A stretch of 41,337 nt of DNA from Bacteroidota bacterium (GTDB lineage: Bacteria > Bacteroidota > Bacteroidia > Bacteroidales > Prolixibacteraceae), in the NCBI GenBank assembly GCA_030684645.1, contig JAUXUF010000313.1:1-41337 (forward strand), read 5' to 3'. A model generated the notes under the pieces. The model was not told the DNA's origin and made no database searches. It worked only from the letters and a program-made list of their open reading frames with translations. Numbering within the stretch: the first letter of the stretch is position 1; each line of letters starts with the position of its first letter. The translations under genes and the position numbers were made by a program. This document shows positions 25,365 to 33,315 of the stretch, piece after piece.

Positions 25365-26210
25365 TTATTTTGAAGTTTTTTCAAATACAGAGGAACTTAA
25401 TATCCGATTCATTTTTCCTGAAATCAAACCTTCTTCATCAATTTCTATCCGGGCAAAACCAATCTTTTTGATTTCACCGATCACAATGTCTTTGATGGAA
25501 AGAAGTTTCTCCAAATCATCTTTTCGAACTTCAATCTTGCCATAAGTTCCAAAATGACGAACCCTCACATCTTCAAAACCATAGCTGTTCAAAAGGTCTT
25601 CAGCCGCCTCAATTTGTTTCAGTTTTTCAAGCGTTACAGCCTGGTTGTATGGAATGCGTGAACTCAGGCACGGACTGGCAGGTTTGTTCCAGTTGGGCAA
25701 ATTGAAATGTCTGGCAATCTCCCGGATCTCTTCCTTGTTTAATTTGCAATCGACCAAAGGAGAGAGTACAAGGTTCTTTTTTGCCGCATCAATACCGGGT
25801 CGGTAGTCGCCCAGATCGTCGTAATTGGTACCGCTTAGAATTTCAAAACCGGGAAATTCTTTTTTCATTTCCTGAAGGTCGTGAAACAAGTGATCCTTGC
25901 AATAAAAACAACGATTGATCGGGTTTTGACTGTAACGGATATCAGCCAGTTCATTGGTTTTTATAATGCTTAGCTGAATGTCAAACTCTTCACAAAACGA
26001 TTGAGCCAGGTTGAAATCTTTGTTTTTCAGGCTTTCGGAATTTGAGATTACGCCAATGGCACAATCACGACCCTGGAATTTCCGGGCCAGGTAAAGCACT
26101 AAAGTGGAATCAATTCCACCGGAAAAGGCCACCAGTGAGCCTTTTCGTTGCCTGAACCAGCTCTCTGCCGATTGGAGCTTTTCTTTTAATATTGGATTAA
26201 GATCATTCAT
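25365..26210 (-). CDS. larE: ATP-dependent sacrificial sulfur transferase LarE
   Basis: This 281-residue PP-loop enzyme adenylates the nicotinate-derived cofactor precursor and donates sulfur to it. The PP-loop SGGIDST is at residues 30-36. Cys181 in KPASPCLSSRIPY occupies the position of the sacrificial cysteine of L. plantarum LarE (Cys176). Two more cysteines, in NRCFYCKDHLF (101 and 104), could matter if the protein carries an iron-sulfur cluster, as some LarE members do; this is not decidable here. It starts 15 nt after the NikR-like gene, indicating cotranscription. Confidence 0.92.
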   Translation of the reverse strand: MNDLNPILKEKLQSAESWFRQRKGSLVAFSGGIDSTLVLYLARKFQGRDCAIGVISNSESLKNKDFNLAQSFCEEFDIQLSIIKTNELADIRYSQNPINRCFYCKDHLFHDLQEMKKEFPGFEILSGTNYDDLGDYRPGIDAAKKNLVLSPLVDCKLNKEEIREIARHFNLPNWNKPASPCLSSRIPYNQAVTLEKLKQIEAAEDLLNSYGFEDVRVRHFGTYGKIEVRKDDLEKLLSIKDIVIGEIKKIGFARIEIDEEGLISGKMNRILSSSVFEKTSK

Positions 26211-26225
26211 GTTTTTCTAAAAAAA

Positions 26226-26627
26226 TTACTCCGTTTTACTCATAATTAGCTTTCCGTGTTGGATACCTTTGATTCCGATCATCTTATCTGACAGTTCCGT
26301 TAACCGGCGTGAGGCGCCTTTTACAGCGATAATCTCCATACAATTTTGTTCGCTCAGGATAAATTGTTGAACACCAATCACCACATCACGGTACTGAAGT
26401 TGAAGTTCGGCTGAGTGGGTGCGGATTTCTGGCTTCTGGCTACTGTAAACCATTACAATTGCACCTGCAACCAGGTTATCGCATTTCCATTTCTGCTCCA
26501 CCAGGTTTTTCTCGATCAGGTAGCGGATAGCCTGCGACCGGTTCGAGAAATTGTTCTCGGTCACATACTGATCAAGGGCTGTCAGCAGTTCTTCCTCCAA
26601 CGAAACTCCAAAACGGGAAACCGACAT
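26226..26627 (-). CDS. NikR-family ribbon-helix-helix regulator lacking the nickel-binding histidines
   Basis: This 133-residue protein has a ribbon-helix-helix DNA-binding domain (SRFGVSLEEELLTALDQYV, then NRSQAIRYLIEKNLVE) and a C-terminal ACT-like domain with CMEIIAVKG and GIKGIQHGKL, exactly the NikR layout. An ungapped alignment to E. coli NikR places Leu77 at His76, Gln88 at His87 and Ile90 at His89; only Cys96 (Cys95) is kept. The low-affinity positions His62 and His92 are also replaced (Ser63 and Glu93). The fold is conserved but the known nickel site is not. It is the first gene of the lar operon, 15 nt before larE, and probably autoregulates. Confidence 0.85.
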   Translation of the reverse strand: MSVSRFGVSLEEELLTALDQYVTENNFSNRSQAIRYLIEKNLVEQKWKCDNLVAGAIVMVYSSQKPEIRTHSAELQLQYRDVVIGVQQFILSEQNCMEIIAVKGASRRLTELSDKMIGIKGIQHGKLIMSKTE

Positions 26628-26651
26628 GTGTTACTTTATTGCTGATTCGTG

Positions 26652-26696
26652 TTATTTGGGAACGAAGATAAATGATTGGGTGGATTTTCCAAATAA
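26652..26696 (-). promoter_or_regulatory. Promoter and candidate operator of the nikR-like/lar operon
   Basis: On the minus strand TTTG (plus 26690-26693) is followed after 19 nt by TATCTTCG (plus 26663-26670), one mismatch from TAnnTTTG. A perfect 8-bp inverted repeat TTATTTGG (26652-26659)/CCAAATAA (26689-26696) has one arm over the -33 box and the other at the expected transcription start. This geometry suits a repressor, plausibly the NikR-like protein itself. Confidence 0.5.
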
Positions 26697-26792
26697 AATC
26701 TGATGTTTCCGGAATTAAATCAAACAAATCAGGAGAGATTGACTTTAATCACGTCAGTTCGAAATAAGGTCGTTGATTAAATGTATATGTAA

Positions 26793-26934
26793 ACTGCCCC
26801 AGCCCCAGCCCTTCCCCAACAATGGGAAGGGAGTTCAGGCATTGGAAATTCTGAAAAGACGTGCTTTAAAGAGCATGCGTTCAGACTTTGCAGGATCTAA
26901 AGCCCCCCGTTTGGGAGATTAGTGGGCAATTTTA
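26793..26934. repeat. MITE-like palindromic element, copy B
   Basis: It shares with 21838-22013 the hairpin CCTTCCCC..GGGAAGGGAGTT (26809-26835), a TGCAGGATCT motif (26889-26898) and GC-rich ends: left AACTGCCCCAG, right AGTGGGCAATTT. It is shorter and more degenerate than copy A. It lies in the 575-nt gap 26628-27202, which otherwise holds the lar promoter, a hairpin (27067-27098) and a terminator but no gene. Confidence 0.5.
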
Positions 26935-27066
26935 AGAAGTTAATTTATTCATATCTGTGATTACCAGAAACTATTATATCGAACTCAGGTTATTTTGCCG
27001 CTGTTTGTGCTGCACAAATTCATTTTTACAAATGCCAATCCATGCATTCAGTATTTAAAGTACCAA

Positions 27067-27098
27067 AGCAGAACATGTAATTTATGCCATGCTCTGCT
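27067..27098. repeat. Imperfect hairpin upstream of the nikR-like/lar operon
   Basis: AGCAGAACATG (27067-27077) and CATGCTCTGCT (27088-27098) pair over 10 of 11 positions with a 10-nt loop. No T-run follows, so it is not an obvious terminator. Confidence 0.45.
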
Positions 27099-27138
27099 AA
27101 ACGTCAAGATGATTTTGTCAGGCCGTAGTTATTAAAAA

Positions 27139-27174
27139 CCAACACCTCCTGCTTTGTCAAACAGAAGGTGTTGG
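27139..27174 (-). terminator. Intrinsic terminator of the DUF1080 operon
   Basis: CCAACACCT (27139-27147) and AGGTGTTGG (27166-27174) form a perfect 9-bp stem. On the minus strand it is followed by a T-rich run (plus TTAAAAA just before 27139). It lies about 28 nt past the DUF1080 gene stop. Confidence 0.75.
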
Positions 27175-27202
27175 AACTTGAATTCTGGAATCCGGAATTC
27201 TT

Positions 27203-30200
27203 TTACAACTCTTTAATCCGGATATTCCTGAATTTCAGATCAGAGCCATGACCGAGGAAGCCAATGTGGCCGGTGTGGCGCAGCAACCCCGGGTGATTCT
27301 TGTGATCTGCCGTTCCTTTTTTGCTGGCTTCCTTCATGTTTCCATCCAGAATGACGGTTCCATTCAGGGTAATTTTAACATCGTCCCCTTTTACGATCAC
27401 TTCCTCATAGTTCCAATCGCCAACTGGTTTCAGGAAACCTCGTTTTGCCGGGATAATTCCGTAAACGGAACCGTGGTACTGATAAGGTTCCAAATCCTTG
27501 TAAATATCAGCGGTGTTATCCAGAATCTGTAATTCTTTTCCTTCATAGGCAGCATCTCCTTTTAGAGGGGCATGAATTCCAAGTCCGTTGTTAGCGCCGG
27601 GTGTCAGCTGAAATTCAAACCGGAATATGAAATTGGAGTATTCCTTTTCGGTAAAAATATTTCCATGCCCGCCTTCTTTCGGGCTCACAACCATCATTCC
27701 GTTTTCAGGAGTATAATCGATCTTGTCGCCAACCCAATTGTTGAGGTCTCTGCCATTAAATAACAATTTAAATCCTTCAATCTCTTCCTGTGCACTCAAC
27801 AAACTTACATCGGTATTCAGTTCTTTCACAAACAGGTTGCGGAAAGCCAGATCGGTTCCGTGAGCCTGCAATTCGATGGCATCTTTCGCGAAAATAGGAA
27901 TCGACCGGTCCCAGTAGTTTTCCATCACCACATTGTCAACCACCAATATTCCGTTCAGGTAAACGGTTACATGCTCGCCAACCATCCGGATTAAGAATGT
28001 ATTCCAGTCGCCAATGGCATTGTCGGCCAATACCAGCGGTTTGCTCGGGTTTTTCTGGTTGTTGTACAAACCGCCAGAACCTACCTGAGCGCCAACATCC
28101 ACACGCGAAGTGTCCCAGATTTGCACTTGGGGTGCACCTCGCAGATAAATTCCGCTATCGCCGTTTTTGCTGATTCTCCAGTTCACCAGCATTTCGAAAT
28201 CGCCGTACATTTTTTCGGTACACAGATTGTCGCCCGAACCGTTAAAATTAATACAATCATCCTTTACCGACCAGTTATTCAGCATTTTCACATCAGCTTC
28301 AGTTTGTGCTTTGGCCAGTTCTTCCGGCTTCATTTTAGCACGGACAACCGGATTTTTCACCAATCCATGCCAGCCACTCAAATCCTTTCCGTTGAAAATG
28401 CTCACAAATCCCTTTTCTTTTGGCATTTTTTCGAGGTATTCGCGCACGTCAATCACGTCGTACTGACTATCCGGACCTGTCATTTTACCCATCACTTTGG
28501 TCAATACTTCCGAAACAAATTCACCGGTCATCCCATTCTTTTTTCCTGAAGATGGCAATGCCAGACTTTTTGCAGTAGAAGCCGCTGAAGCGCCCAATTC
28601 GGGATCGTCGAGATAGGCAGAAACGAAAACCAGCGAAAGGAAGGTCCTTATATTTTTGGCAGCCTGAATGACTGCTGTTTTTTCCTTTGCATTCGTACAC
28701 TCAGGCATCAGTTTTTCAATCATCAGCAATTTCTGATCGTCGGGTAAATCCGAATCAAGTGTTATCCGGATATAAGATTTCAGGGCATCCGCTCTGAATT
28801 GACTCAAGGCCGGATTGGTAAACACGCCGAACAAATGAGGCGCTACCGAAGCATCCTTCCAGTTCGAAAGCGACACAAAAGCGGCCTCTCGTTCTGATGG
28901 ACTGCCATTTTTAAGAAGGTCGAGCACCGTTTTTAAAGCTTTCGGATCGTTAAGCGACGAAAGCGCCGGAATTAGTTTGTCCGTTTGCCCTCCAGTCTGA
29001 ATCGCTTTCAGAACCAGTCCGGCATCAGGTTTTATTGCTCCTGAATAGATTGCAATCAGTGCATTCTGTATGTTTTCTACTGATTTTTTATCGTTGGTTT
29101 GCTGAAGCAAAGCAATCAATTCGCCAGCATTTCCGGCCTTCGAAACATTTTCAAGCGCAGCAAAAGCGGCTGACCGGATGTCTGTATTTTCTGATTTGCA
29201 TAAGTTCATCATTTGTGCGTATGAATCTGTCGCACGACGGGCGCCCAATACATTAACCAAAACGACTTTGCCGGCCTCGTTCATGCCATCGAGTTGGGCA
29301 GTCAACAAACTACATTCTTTAAGTGAGCAGGTGTTGCGCAATGCTTTTTCAATTTCGGTCCGTTCATTTGCACTTTTGGCTTTCTTCAACTGTTCGAGCA
29401 AAACCGGTACTGCATTGGCTTTCTGATTAGTTGCCAGCGAACGGATTGCTTCAATTCTCACGATTTCGTCTCCGGAAGCTAATTTCGGAAGAATGGCTTT
29501 ATTCAAAACCTCTGCTTCAGGACGATAAGCCAGAAAATGAAGAATTTCAGCCTGAGTTTCGGCTGGCGCCTTTTTCATCGCGGCAATCCATGAGCCCATG
29601 TTTTCGCTGTTCAGTTGAAGAGCCGCATTGTCGAGCACAGCATTGCGATAGGCTTTATTTTTATGCTTAATTTCTTTCAGGAACAAGGCATTCGAACCAA
29701 AACCCGGAACAGCCAAGGCCGATGAACGGTAAATTAACTGATTTTCCTGAATGCAATTTTTCATGACCGCAGCACATAACTGATTGCTCAGTTTAGATTC
29801 ACCCTGGGCGGCCAGGTTTTTGGCATACTGAAGGTAAGCCACCATTGTTTCGGCTTCGTCGGGTTGAAATTTTACAGCATTTGCAGCAGATTCGAAAGTA
29901 GCAACCGAGGCTATTCCACCCATGTTGGCCAGTGCTGCAAGTACCTGTTTCAATAAAGCACCATTCGCTGTTTTAGACAATTCGATTAAATACAACTCAG
30001 CTGGTTGATATTTGATCACACCCAATGTTTTTACCATGGCCTGAAGTTGCAGGTCTTTTTTATCGGATATGTTTTTCAGAATCATCGCGCCAGCTTCAGA
30101 AGTGCCGATAGCTGCCAGGGTCGAAAGTGCTGGTCCGTATGAATCGGAGGAGTTCAGAAAACGGCCCATACTGACTACTGTTTCTGAACCGCCACAATAT

Positions 30201-30586
30201 TTCAGTCTCAGGATGAAAAATGACTTCACTTCCTTGTCTGAAGCTTTTTCGAGAGCTTTTAAAAGTGAACTTTCAACCAGTTGCCTTTCCTTTTCACGGT
30301 TTGCAGCTCCGGCATACTGAGCCAGACTTTCCAATGCAAAACGGGCCTGAGTGTCGTTGCCGGTACCCAGCGGAACAATCAGATCGCAAAATTTAGTTAT
30401 TCCGGGAGCGCCGGTTTCAATCATCTGGAGCATCATTTTAGCCATATGCTCGCCGTTTTGAGCCGGAAACTGCGCTAAAATATCCGCCACCTTGGTTTCG
30501 AGGCTGCGGTTATCCTGGCTAAAAGCCGGAACAATTAGGAAAACGGCCAGTAATACGGCCAATATATTTTTTGTAATGTTTTTCAT
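27203..30586 (-). CDS. Secreted HEAT-repeat protein with two DUF1080 (3-keto-disaccharide hydrolase) domains
   Basis: This 1127-residue protein has a Sec signal peptide (to about AFSQ, residue 24), a long alpha-helical HEAT-like solenoid (about 30-680; repeats such as EIVRIEAIRSLATNQKANAV) and two C-terminal DUF1080 domains. The first starts FNGKDLSGW (about residue 730), the second FNGRDLNNW (about 938). DUF1080 domains are concanavalin-like folds linked to cleavage of 3-keto-glycosides. The second domain keeps the FRFEFQLTPGANNGLGIHAP block; the first has the equivalent NWRISKNGDSGIYLRG. The pairing with a Gfo/Idh oxidoreductase 103 nt upstream fits 3-keto-sugar metabolism. The HEAT part may be a scaffold. 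Confidence 0.85.
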   Translation of the reverse strand: MKNITKNILAVLLAVFLIVPAFSQDNRSLETKVADILAQFPAQNGEHMAKMMLQMIETGAPGITKFCDLIVPLGTGNDTQARFALESLAQYAGAANREKERQLVESSLLKALEKASDKEVKSFFILRLKYCGGSETVVSMGRFLNSSDSYGPALSTLAAIGTSEAGAMILKNISDKKDLQLQAMVKTLGVIKYQPAELYLIELSKTANGALLKQVLAALANMGGIASVATFESAANAVKFQPDEAETMVAYLQYAKNLAAQGESKLSNQLCAAVMKNCIQENQLIYRSSALAVPGFGSNALFLKEIKHKNKAYRNAVLDNAALQLNSENMGSWIAAMKKAPAETQAEILHFLAYRPEAEVLNKAILPKLASGDEIVRIEAIRSLATNQKANAVPVLLEQLKKAKSANERTEIEKALRNTCSLKECSLLTAQLDGMNEAGKVVLVNVLGARRATDSYAQMMNLCKSENTDIRSAAFAALENVSKAGNAGELIALLQQTNDKKSVENIQNALIAIYSGAIKPDAGLVLKAIQTGGQTDKLIPALSSLNDPKALKTVLDLLKNGSPSEREAAFVSLSNWKDASVAPHLFGVFTNPALSQFRADALKSYIRITLDSDLPDDQKLLMIEKLMPECTNAKEKTAVIQAAKNIRTFLSLVFVSAYLDDPELGASAASTAKSLALPSSGKKNGMTGEFVSEVLTKVMGKMTGPDSQYDVIDVREYLEKMPKEKGFVSIFNGKDLSGWHGLVKNPVVRAKMKPEELAKAQTEADVKMLNNWSVKDDCINFNGSGDNLCTEKMYGDFEMLVNWRISKNGDSGIYLRGAPQVQIWDTSRVDVGAQVGSGGLYNNQKNPSKPLVLADNAIGDWNTFLIRMVGEHVTVYLNGILVVDNVVMENYWDRSIPIFAKDAIELQAHGTDLAFRNLFVKELNTDVSLLSAQEEIEGFKLLFNGRDLNNWVGDKIDYTPENGMMVVSPKEGGHGNIFTEKEYSNFIFRFEFQLTPGANNGLGIHAPLKGDAAYEGKELQILDNTADIYKDLEPYQYHGSVYGIIPAKRGFLKPVGDWNYEEVIVKGDDVKITLNGTVILDGNMKEASKKGTADHKNHPGLLRHTGHIGFLGHGSDLKFRNIRIKEL

Positions 30587-30615
30587 ACAATCATGTTTTT
30601 GTTAATTATTACAAT

Positions 30616-30637
30616 GCGATTAAAAATCGCAACACCC
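30616..30637. repeat. Half copy of the 20792 palindromic element (inverted)
   Basis: GCGATT/AATCGC (30616-30630) followed by AACACCC matches, in reverse complement, the left half of the element at 20792-20816. Only one hairpin is retained. Confidence 0.5.
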
Positions 30638-30638
30638 A

Positions 30639-30680
30639 AACCCGGAACTCGTAACCCGGAACTCGTAACCCGGAACTCGA
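30639..30680. repeat. Three tandem copies of a 14-bp unit
   Basis: The unit AACCCGGAACTCG(T/A) is repeated three times without gaps (30639-30652, 30653-30666, 30667-30680), followed by a partial AACTCGAAAC. It lies just past the oxidoreductase stop codon in the operon's intercistronic gap. Confidence 0.85.
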
Positions 30681-30689
30681 AACTCGAAA

Positions 30690-31958
30690 CTATATCTTCC
30701 ATTCTCCACGCATTGGCTGATTAATCAATCGATTGGCTTCATCATCGTTGATAAAGGTTTGGGAAACCGGATCGTATTCGAGCGTGCGGCCCAGTCGTAA
30801 AGCCAGAACACCCATATTTACAATCGTAGCAGAGCGGTGTCCGTTTTCTTCGTTCAGGGCAAATTTTTGCCGTGTCCGGACCGATTCGCTGAAGATGCCA
30901 ATTTGTGGTTCTGGATCGGGAAGGGTATCGATCAGTGCTTCCAGGTTCGGAATGTCCGATTTAAAACCTTTGAAGATTTTACCATTTGGACCTTCAATAT
31001 AGGCAGCGCCCTGATCTTTATTTTCGCCGTCCAGGATAATCTGACATCCATCGGCGTATGTATAAGTTATTTTTCGCCAGATTCCGATGGCATCGTAATC
31101 CTGCTGTGGTGCATCCACCTCAACCTTTACCGGGCTGGTATGATCTTTTCCAAGAAAATACTGAACCGGATCGATGTAATGCTGGCCCATGTCGCCCAGG
31201 CCGCCACCATCGTAATCCCAGTATCCGCGGAAAGTCTGGTGTACCCGGTGAGGATTGTAAGGTTTTTCGGGAGCTGGTCCGAGCCACATGTTGTAGTCGA
31301 GGACCTCAGGAACGGATTGCGGTGACAGATTGGTTTTTCCAACCCAGTAGAATTTCCAGTCGAAACCGGTGACTCCGCTAATGGTGACTTTCAATGGCCA
31401 GCCCAAGACACCGCTTTCAACTACCTTTTTCAGTGGTTTAACCGGAGTTCCCAATCCGTAAAAATTGTCTTTGAAGCGGAACCAGGTATTCAGGCGAAAC
31501 ATTTTGCCGGTGGCATGAATGGCTTCCACCACCCGTTTGCCTTCTCCGATGGTACGGGTCATCGGTTTTTCGCACCATACGTCTTTTCCGGCCTGCGCAG
31601 CCATTACTGACATAATGCCGTGCCAGTGCGGAGGAGTGGCAATGTGTACAATGTCGATTTCCGGACGAAGCAATAATTCCCTGAAATCGGAATACCCTTT
31701 CACGTCCGGACCTACTTTCTTTAAAGTTGAAGATAAATGGTCTTTGTCTACATCACAAATGGCAAGAAGTCTGGTGCCTTCGTAAACAATATGTCCTTGT
31801 CCCATTCCGCCAACCCCGATAATGGCCTTGGTTAATTGGTCGCTAGGGGCTAGAAAACCATTTCCGCCCAGTACATGCCGGGGAATAATCGTTATCGCAG
31901 CAGCTGCAACCAGCGATTTCTTCAGAAAATCGCGCCGGTTGTTCTTTTGTTCATTCAT
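30690..31958 (-). CDS. Tat-exported Gfo/Idh/MocA-family oxidoreductase
   Basis: This 422-residue protein begins with a twin-arginine signal (NNRRDFLKKSLVAAAA; Arg8-Arg9), typical of periplasmic Gfo/Idh/MocA members in Bacteroidota. The Rossmann NAD(P)-binding segment is AIIGVGGMGQGHIV, followed by AICDVDKDHL, VHIATPPHWHG and the EKPMTRTIGEGKRV motif, in which the Lys of EKP is a family catalytic residue. The C-terminal alpha/beta domain contains YWDYDGGGLGDMGQHYIDPVQY with its conserved Asp and His. It is upstream of the DUF1080 gene by 103 nt on the same strand and probably cotranscribed, suggesting oxidation of a glycoside to its 3-keto form before cleavage. Confidence 0.88.
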   Translation of the reverse strand: MNEQKNNRRDFLKKSLVAAAAITIIPRHVLGGNGFLAPSDQLTKAIIGVGGMGQGHIVYEGTRLLAICDVDKDHLSSTLKKVGPDVKGYSDFRELLLRPEIDIVHIATPPHWHGIMSVMAAQAGKDVWCEKPMTRTIGEGKRVVEAIHATGKMFRLNTWFRFKDNFYGLGTPVKPLKKVVESGVLGWPLKVTISGVTGFDWKFYWVGKTNLSPQSVPEVLDYNMWLGPAPEKPYNPHRVHQTFRGYWDYDGGGLGDMGQHYIDPVQYFLGKDHTSPVKVEVDAPQQDYDAIGIWRKITYTYADGCQIILDGENKDQGAAYIEGPNGKIFKGFKSDIPNLEALIDTLPDPEPQIGIFSESVRTRQKFALNEENGHRSATIVNMGVLALRLGRTLEYDPVSQTFINDDEANRLINQPMRGEWKI

Positions 31959-32287
31959 ATTAATGATTTAGTGGTATAGGTTTTAACGCTGTTAAATTAC
32001 GATAAAGAAATTATATGACGTTAAAATTGATTGTTAATAAATCCAACAAGATAAACACGGGCGTCTCTTTTTTACAAAAAGAAACATGGAAAAACGACAA
32101 CAGGTGGGCCGTTAACCAGTTTCTATTGCCCGGTTGGCAGTGAGCATGGAATCAGCAATGCTGGTGACACTGAATTGAAATACCTGGTTATCAGGAAATA
32201 CATCGATGAGTAATCAACTATAAAGTAATTGCTAAAAGGCTGTTTAAATTGCATTTACAAAGAATCCGGTCTGAAGAAGTCATGTTG
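31959..32287. other. Intergenic region between the oxidoreductase gene and dinD; no gene seen
   Basis: These 329 nt contain only very short frames (for example a 9-codon frame near 32090) and no strong hairpin or promoter match. They should hold the promoter of the minus-strand oxidoreductase operon. A partly palindromic stretch GTCTCTTTTTTACAAAAAGAAAC near 32064-32086 (described here by its ends, GTCTC and GAAAC) is the only structure seen. Confidence 0.35.
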
Positions 32288-32347
32288 TTTTTTGCCTGTC
32301 GAAGCCAACAATTTATCTGAATGAAATTCTTTACCTTTGTAAAAAGA
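32288..32347 (+). promoter_or_regulatory. Duplicated 60-bp promoter cassette, copy 1 (dinD)
   Basis: A 60-bp segment is repeated at 33248-33307 with 58 of 60 positions identical (differences at 32321/33281 and 32334/33294). It contains TACCTTTG (32332-32339), an exact TAnnTTTG -7 box, and ends 27 nt before the dinD start. No good TTTG -33 box is present at the usual spacing, so an activator or repressor site may lie in the conserved upstream half (TTTTTTGCCTGTCGAAGCC). Confidence 0.7.
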
Positions 32348-32374
32348 GCAAAACTATCAGTTAAGAAATGCACC

Positions 32375-33211
32375 ATGAAAAAAGAGATAATTCAAGAACT
32401 TCTAAACAGATTTGAGAATGCCTGTTATGATTTTAATGGAATTGAATGTTGGAGTGCAAGAGAATTACAGGAGTTATTTGGATATACTCAATGGCGCAAT
32501 TTCTTGAATGCCATCGAAAAGGCAAAAAAATCTTGCGAAAGTGCAGGAGAAAACATCTCCGATCGTTTTGCTGATGTCAGCAAAACGATACCAATGCCAA
32601 AAGGTGCTGAGAAAGTGATAGATGACATTGCCTTAACACGTTACGCTTGTTATTTAATTGCGCAAAATGGAGATCCGTCAAAACCGGAAATTGCTTTTGC
32701 CCAAAACTATTTTGCAGTTCAAACCCGCCGTGCTGAAATTATTGAACAAAGACTTTTAGAGTATGAACGAGTAAAAGCACGTGAAAAACTTAGCCAGACG
32801 GAAAAACAACTTTCAGGAATTTTGTTTGAACGTGGAGTGGACAACCAAGGATTTGCAATCATTCGTTCAAAAGGCGATCAGGCATTATTCCGTTTGTCAA
32901 CTCAACATTTAAAAAAGAAGATGGGAGTGCCGGATAATAGACCTGTTGCCGACTTCCTTCCCACAATAAGCATAAAAGCAAAAGACCTTGCAGCTGAAAT
33001 GACCGGATTGAATGTACAAACGAAAGATTTAAAGGGACAAAATCCGATTGAAAAAGAACATGTAGAAAATAGTTCTGCGGTTAGAAACATGCTGGTTGAA
33101 AGAGGCATTCATCCGGAAAATCTGCCACCCTCAGAAGATGTTAGAAAAGTTCAAAGAAAATTGGAGAGTGATAATAAGAAGGTGTTGAATGAAGCCAACA
33201 AGAAAAAGTAA
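32375..33211 (+). CDS. dinD: DNA-damage-inducible protein D (DinD)-like protein
   Basis: This 278-residue protein resembles E. coli DinD, a LexA-regulated protein reported to inhibit RecA. The N-terminal BRO-N/KilA-like region shows [24 protein letters not shown], here split over residues about 24-47, followed by [27 protein letters not shown] and [10 protein letters not shown]. The central [25 protein letters not shown] and [13 protein letters not shown] are also family blocks. A longer frame opens at 32321, but that codon sits inside the duplicated promoter, so the ATG at 32375 was chosen. A terminator follows 4 nt after the stop. Confidence 0.88.
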   Translation: MKKEIIQELLNRFENACYDFNGIECWSARELQELFGYTQWRNFLNAIEKAKKSCESAGENISDRFADVSKTIPMPKGAEKVIDDIALTRYACYLIAQNGDPSKPEIAFAQNYFAVQTRRAEIIEQRLLEYERVKAREKLSQTEKQLSGILFERGVDNQGFAIIRSKGDQALFRLSTQHLKKKMGVPDNRPVADFLPTISIKAKDLAAEMTGLNVQTKDLKGQNPIEKEHVENSSAVRNMLVERGIHPENLPPSEDVRKVQRKLESDNKKVLNEANKKK

Positions 33212-33214
33212 AAT

Positions 33215-33253
33215 GCCTTGCCAGAATGTTTTAATGGCAGGAAAGGCTTTTTT
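33215..33253 (+). terminator. Intrinsic terminator after dinD
   Basis: GCCTTGCCA (33215-33223) pairs with TGGC (33235-33238) and AAGGC (33243-33247) with a small bulge, followed by six T residues (33248-33253). Those T residues are also the first bases of promoter cassette copy 2. Confidence 0.7.
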
Positions 33254-33307
33254 GCCTGTCGAAGCCAACAATTTATCTGATTGAAATTCTTTATCTTTGT
33301 AAAAAGA
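33248..33307 (+). promoter_or_regulatory. Duplicated 60-bp promoter cassette, copy 2 (toxin-antitoxin)
   Basis: This is nearly identical to 32288-32347. The -7 box is TATCTTTG (33292-33299), an exact TAnnTTTG match. It ends 8 nt before the antitoxin start codon, so the predicted 5' leader is very short (about 10 nt). Confidence 0.7.
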
Positions 33308-33315
33308 CAGATACC

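Noticed and set aside
30639-30680. CRISPR-like array
   Set aside because: The 14-bp units are contiguous without spacers and no cas gene is present, so this is a simple tandem repeat.
32321-32374. Longer start for dinD
   Set aside because: The upstream ATG is inside the duplicated promoter before the predicted transcription start, and it is changed to TTG in the second copy.
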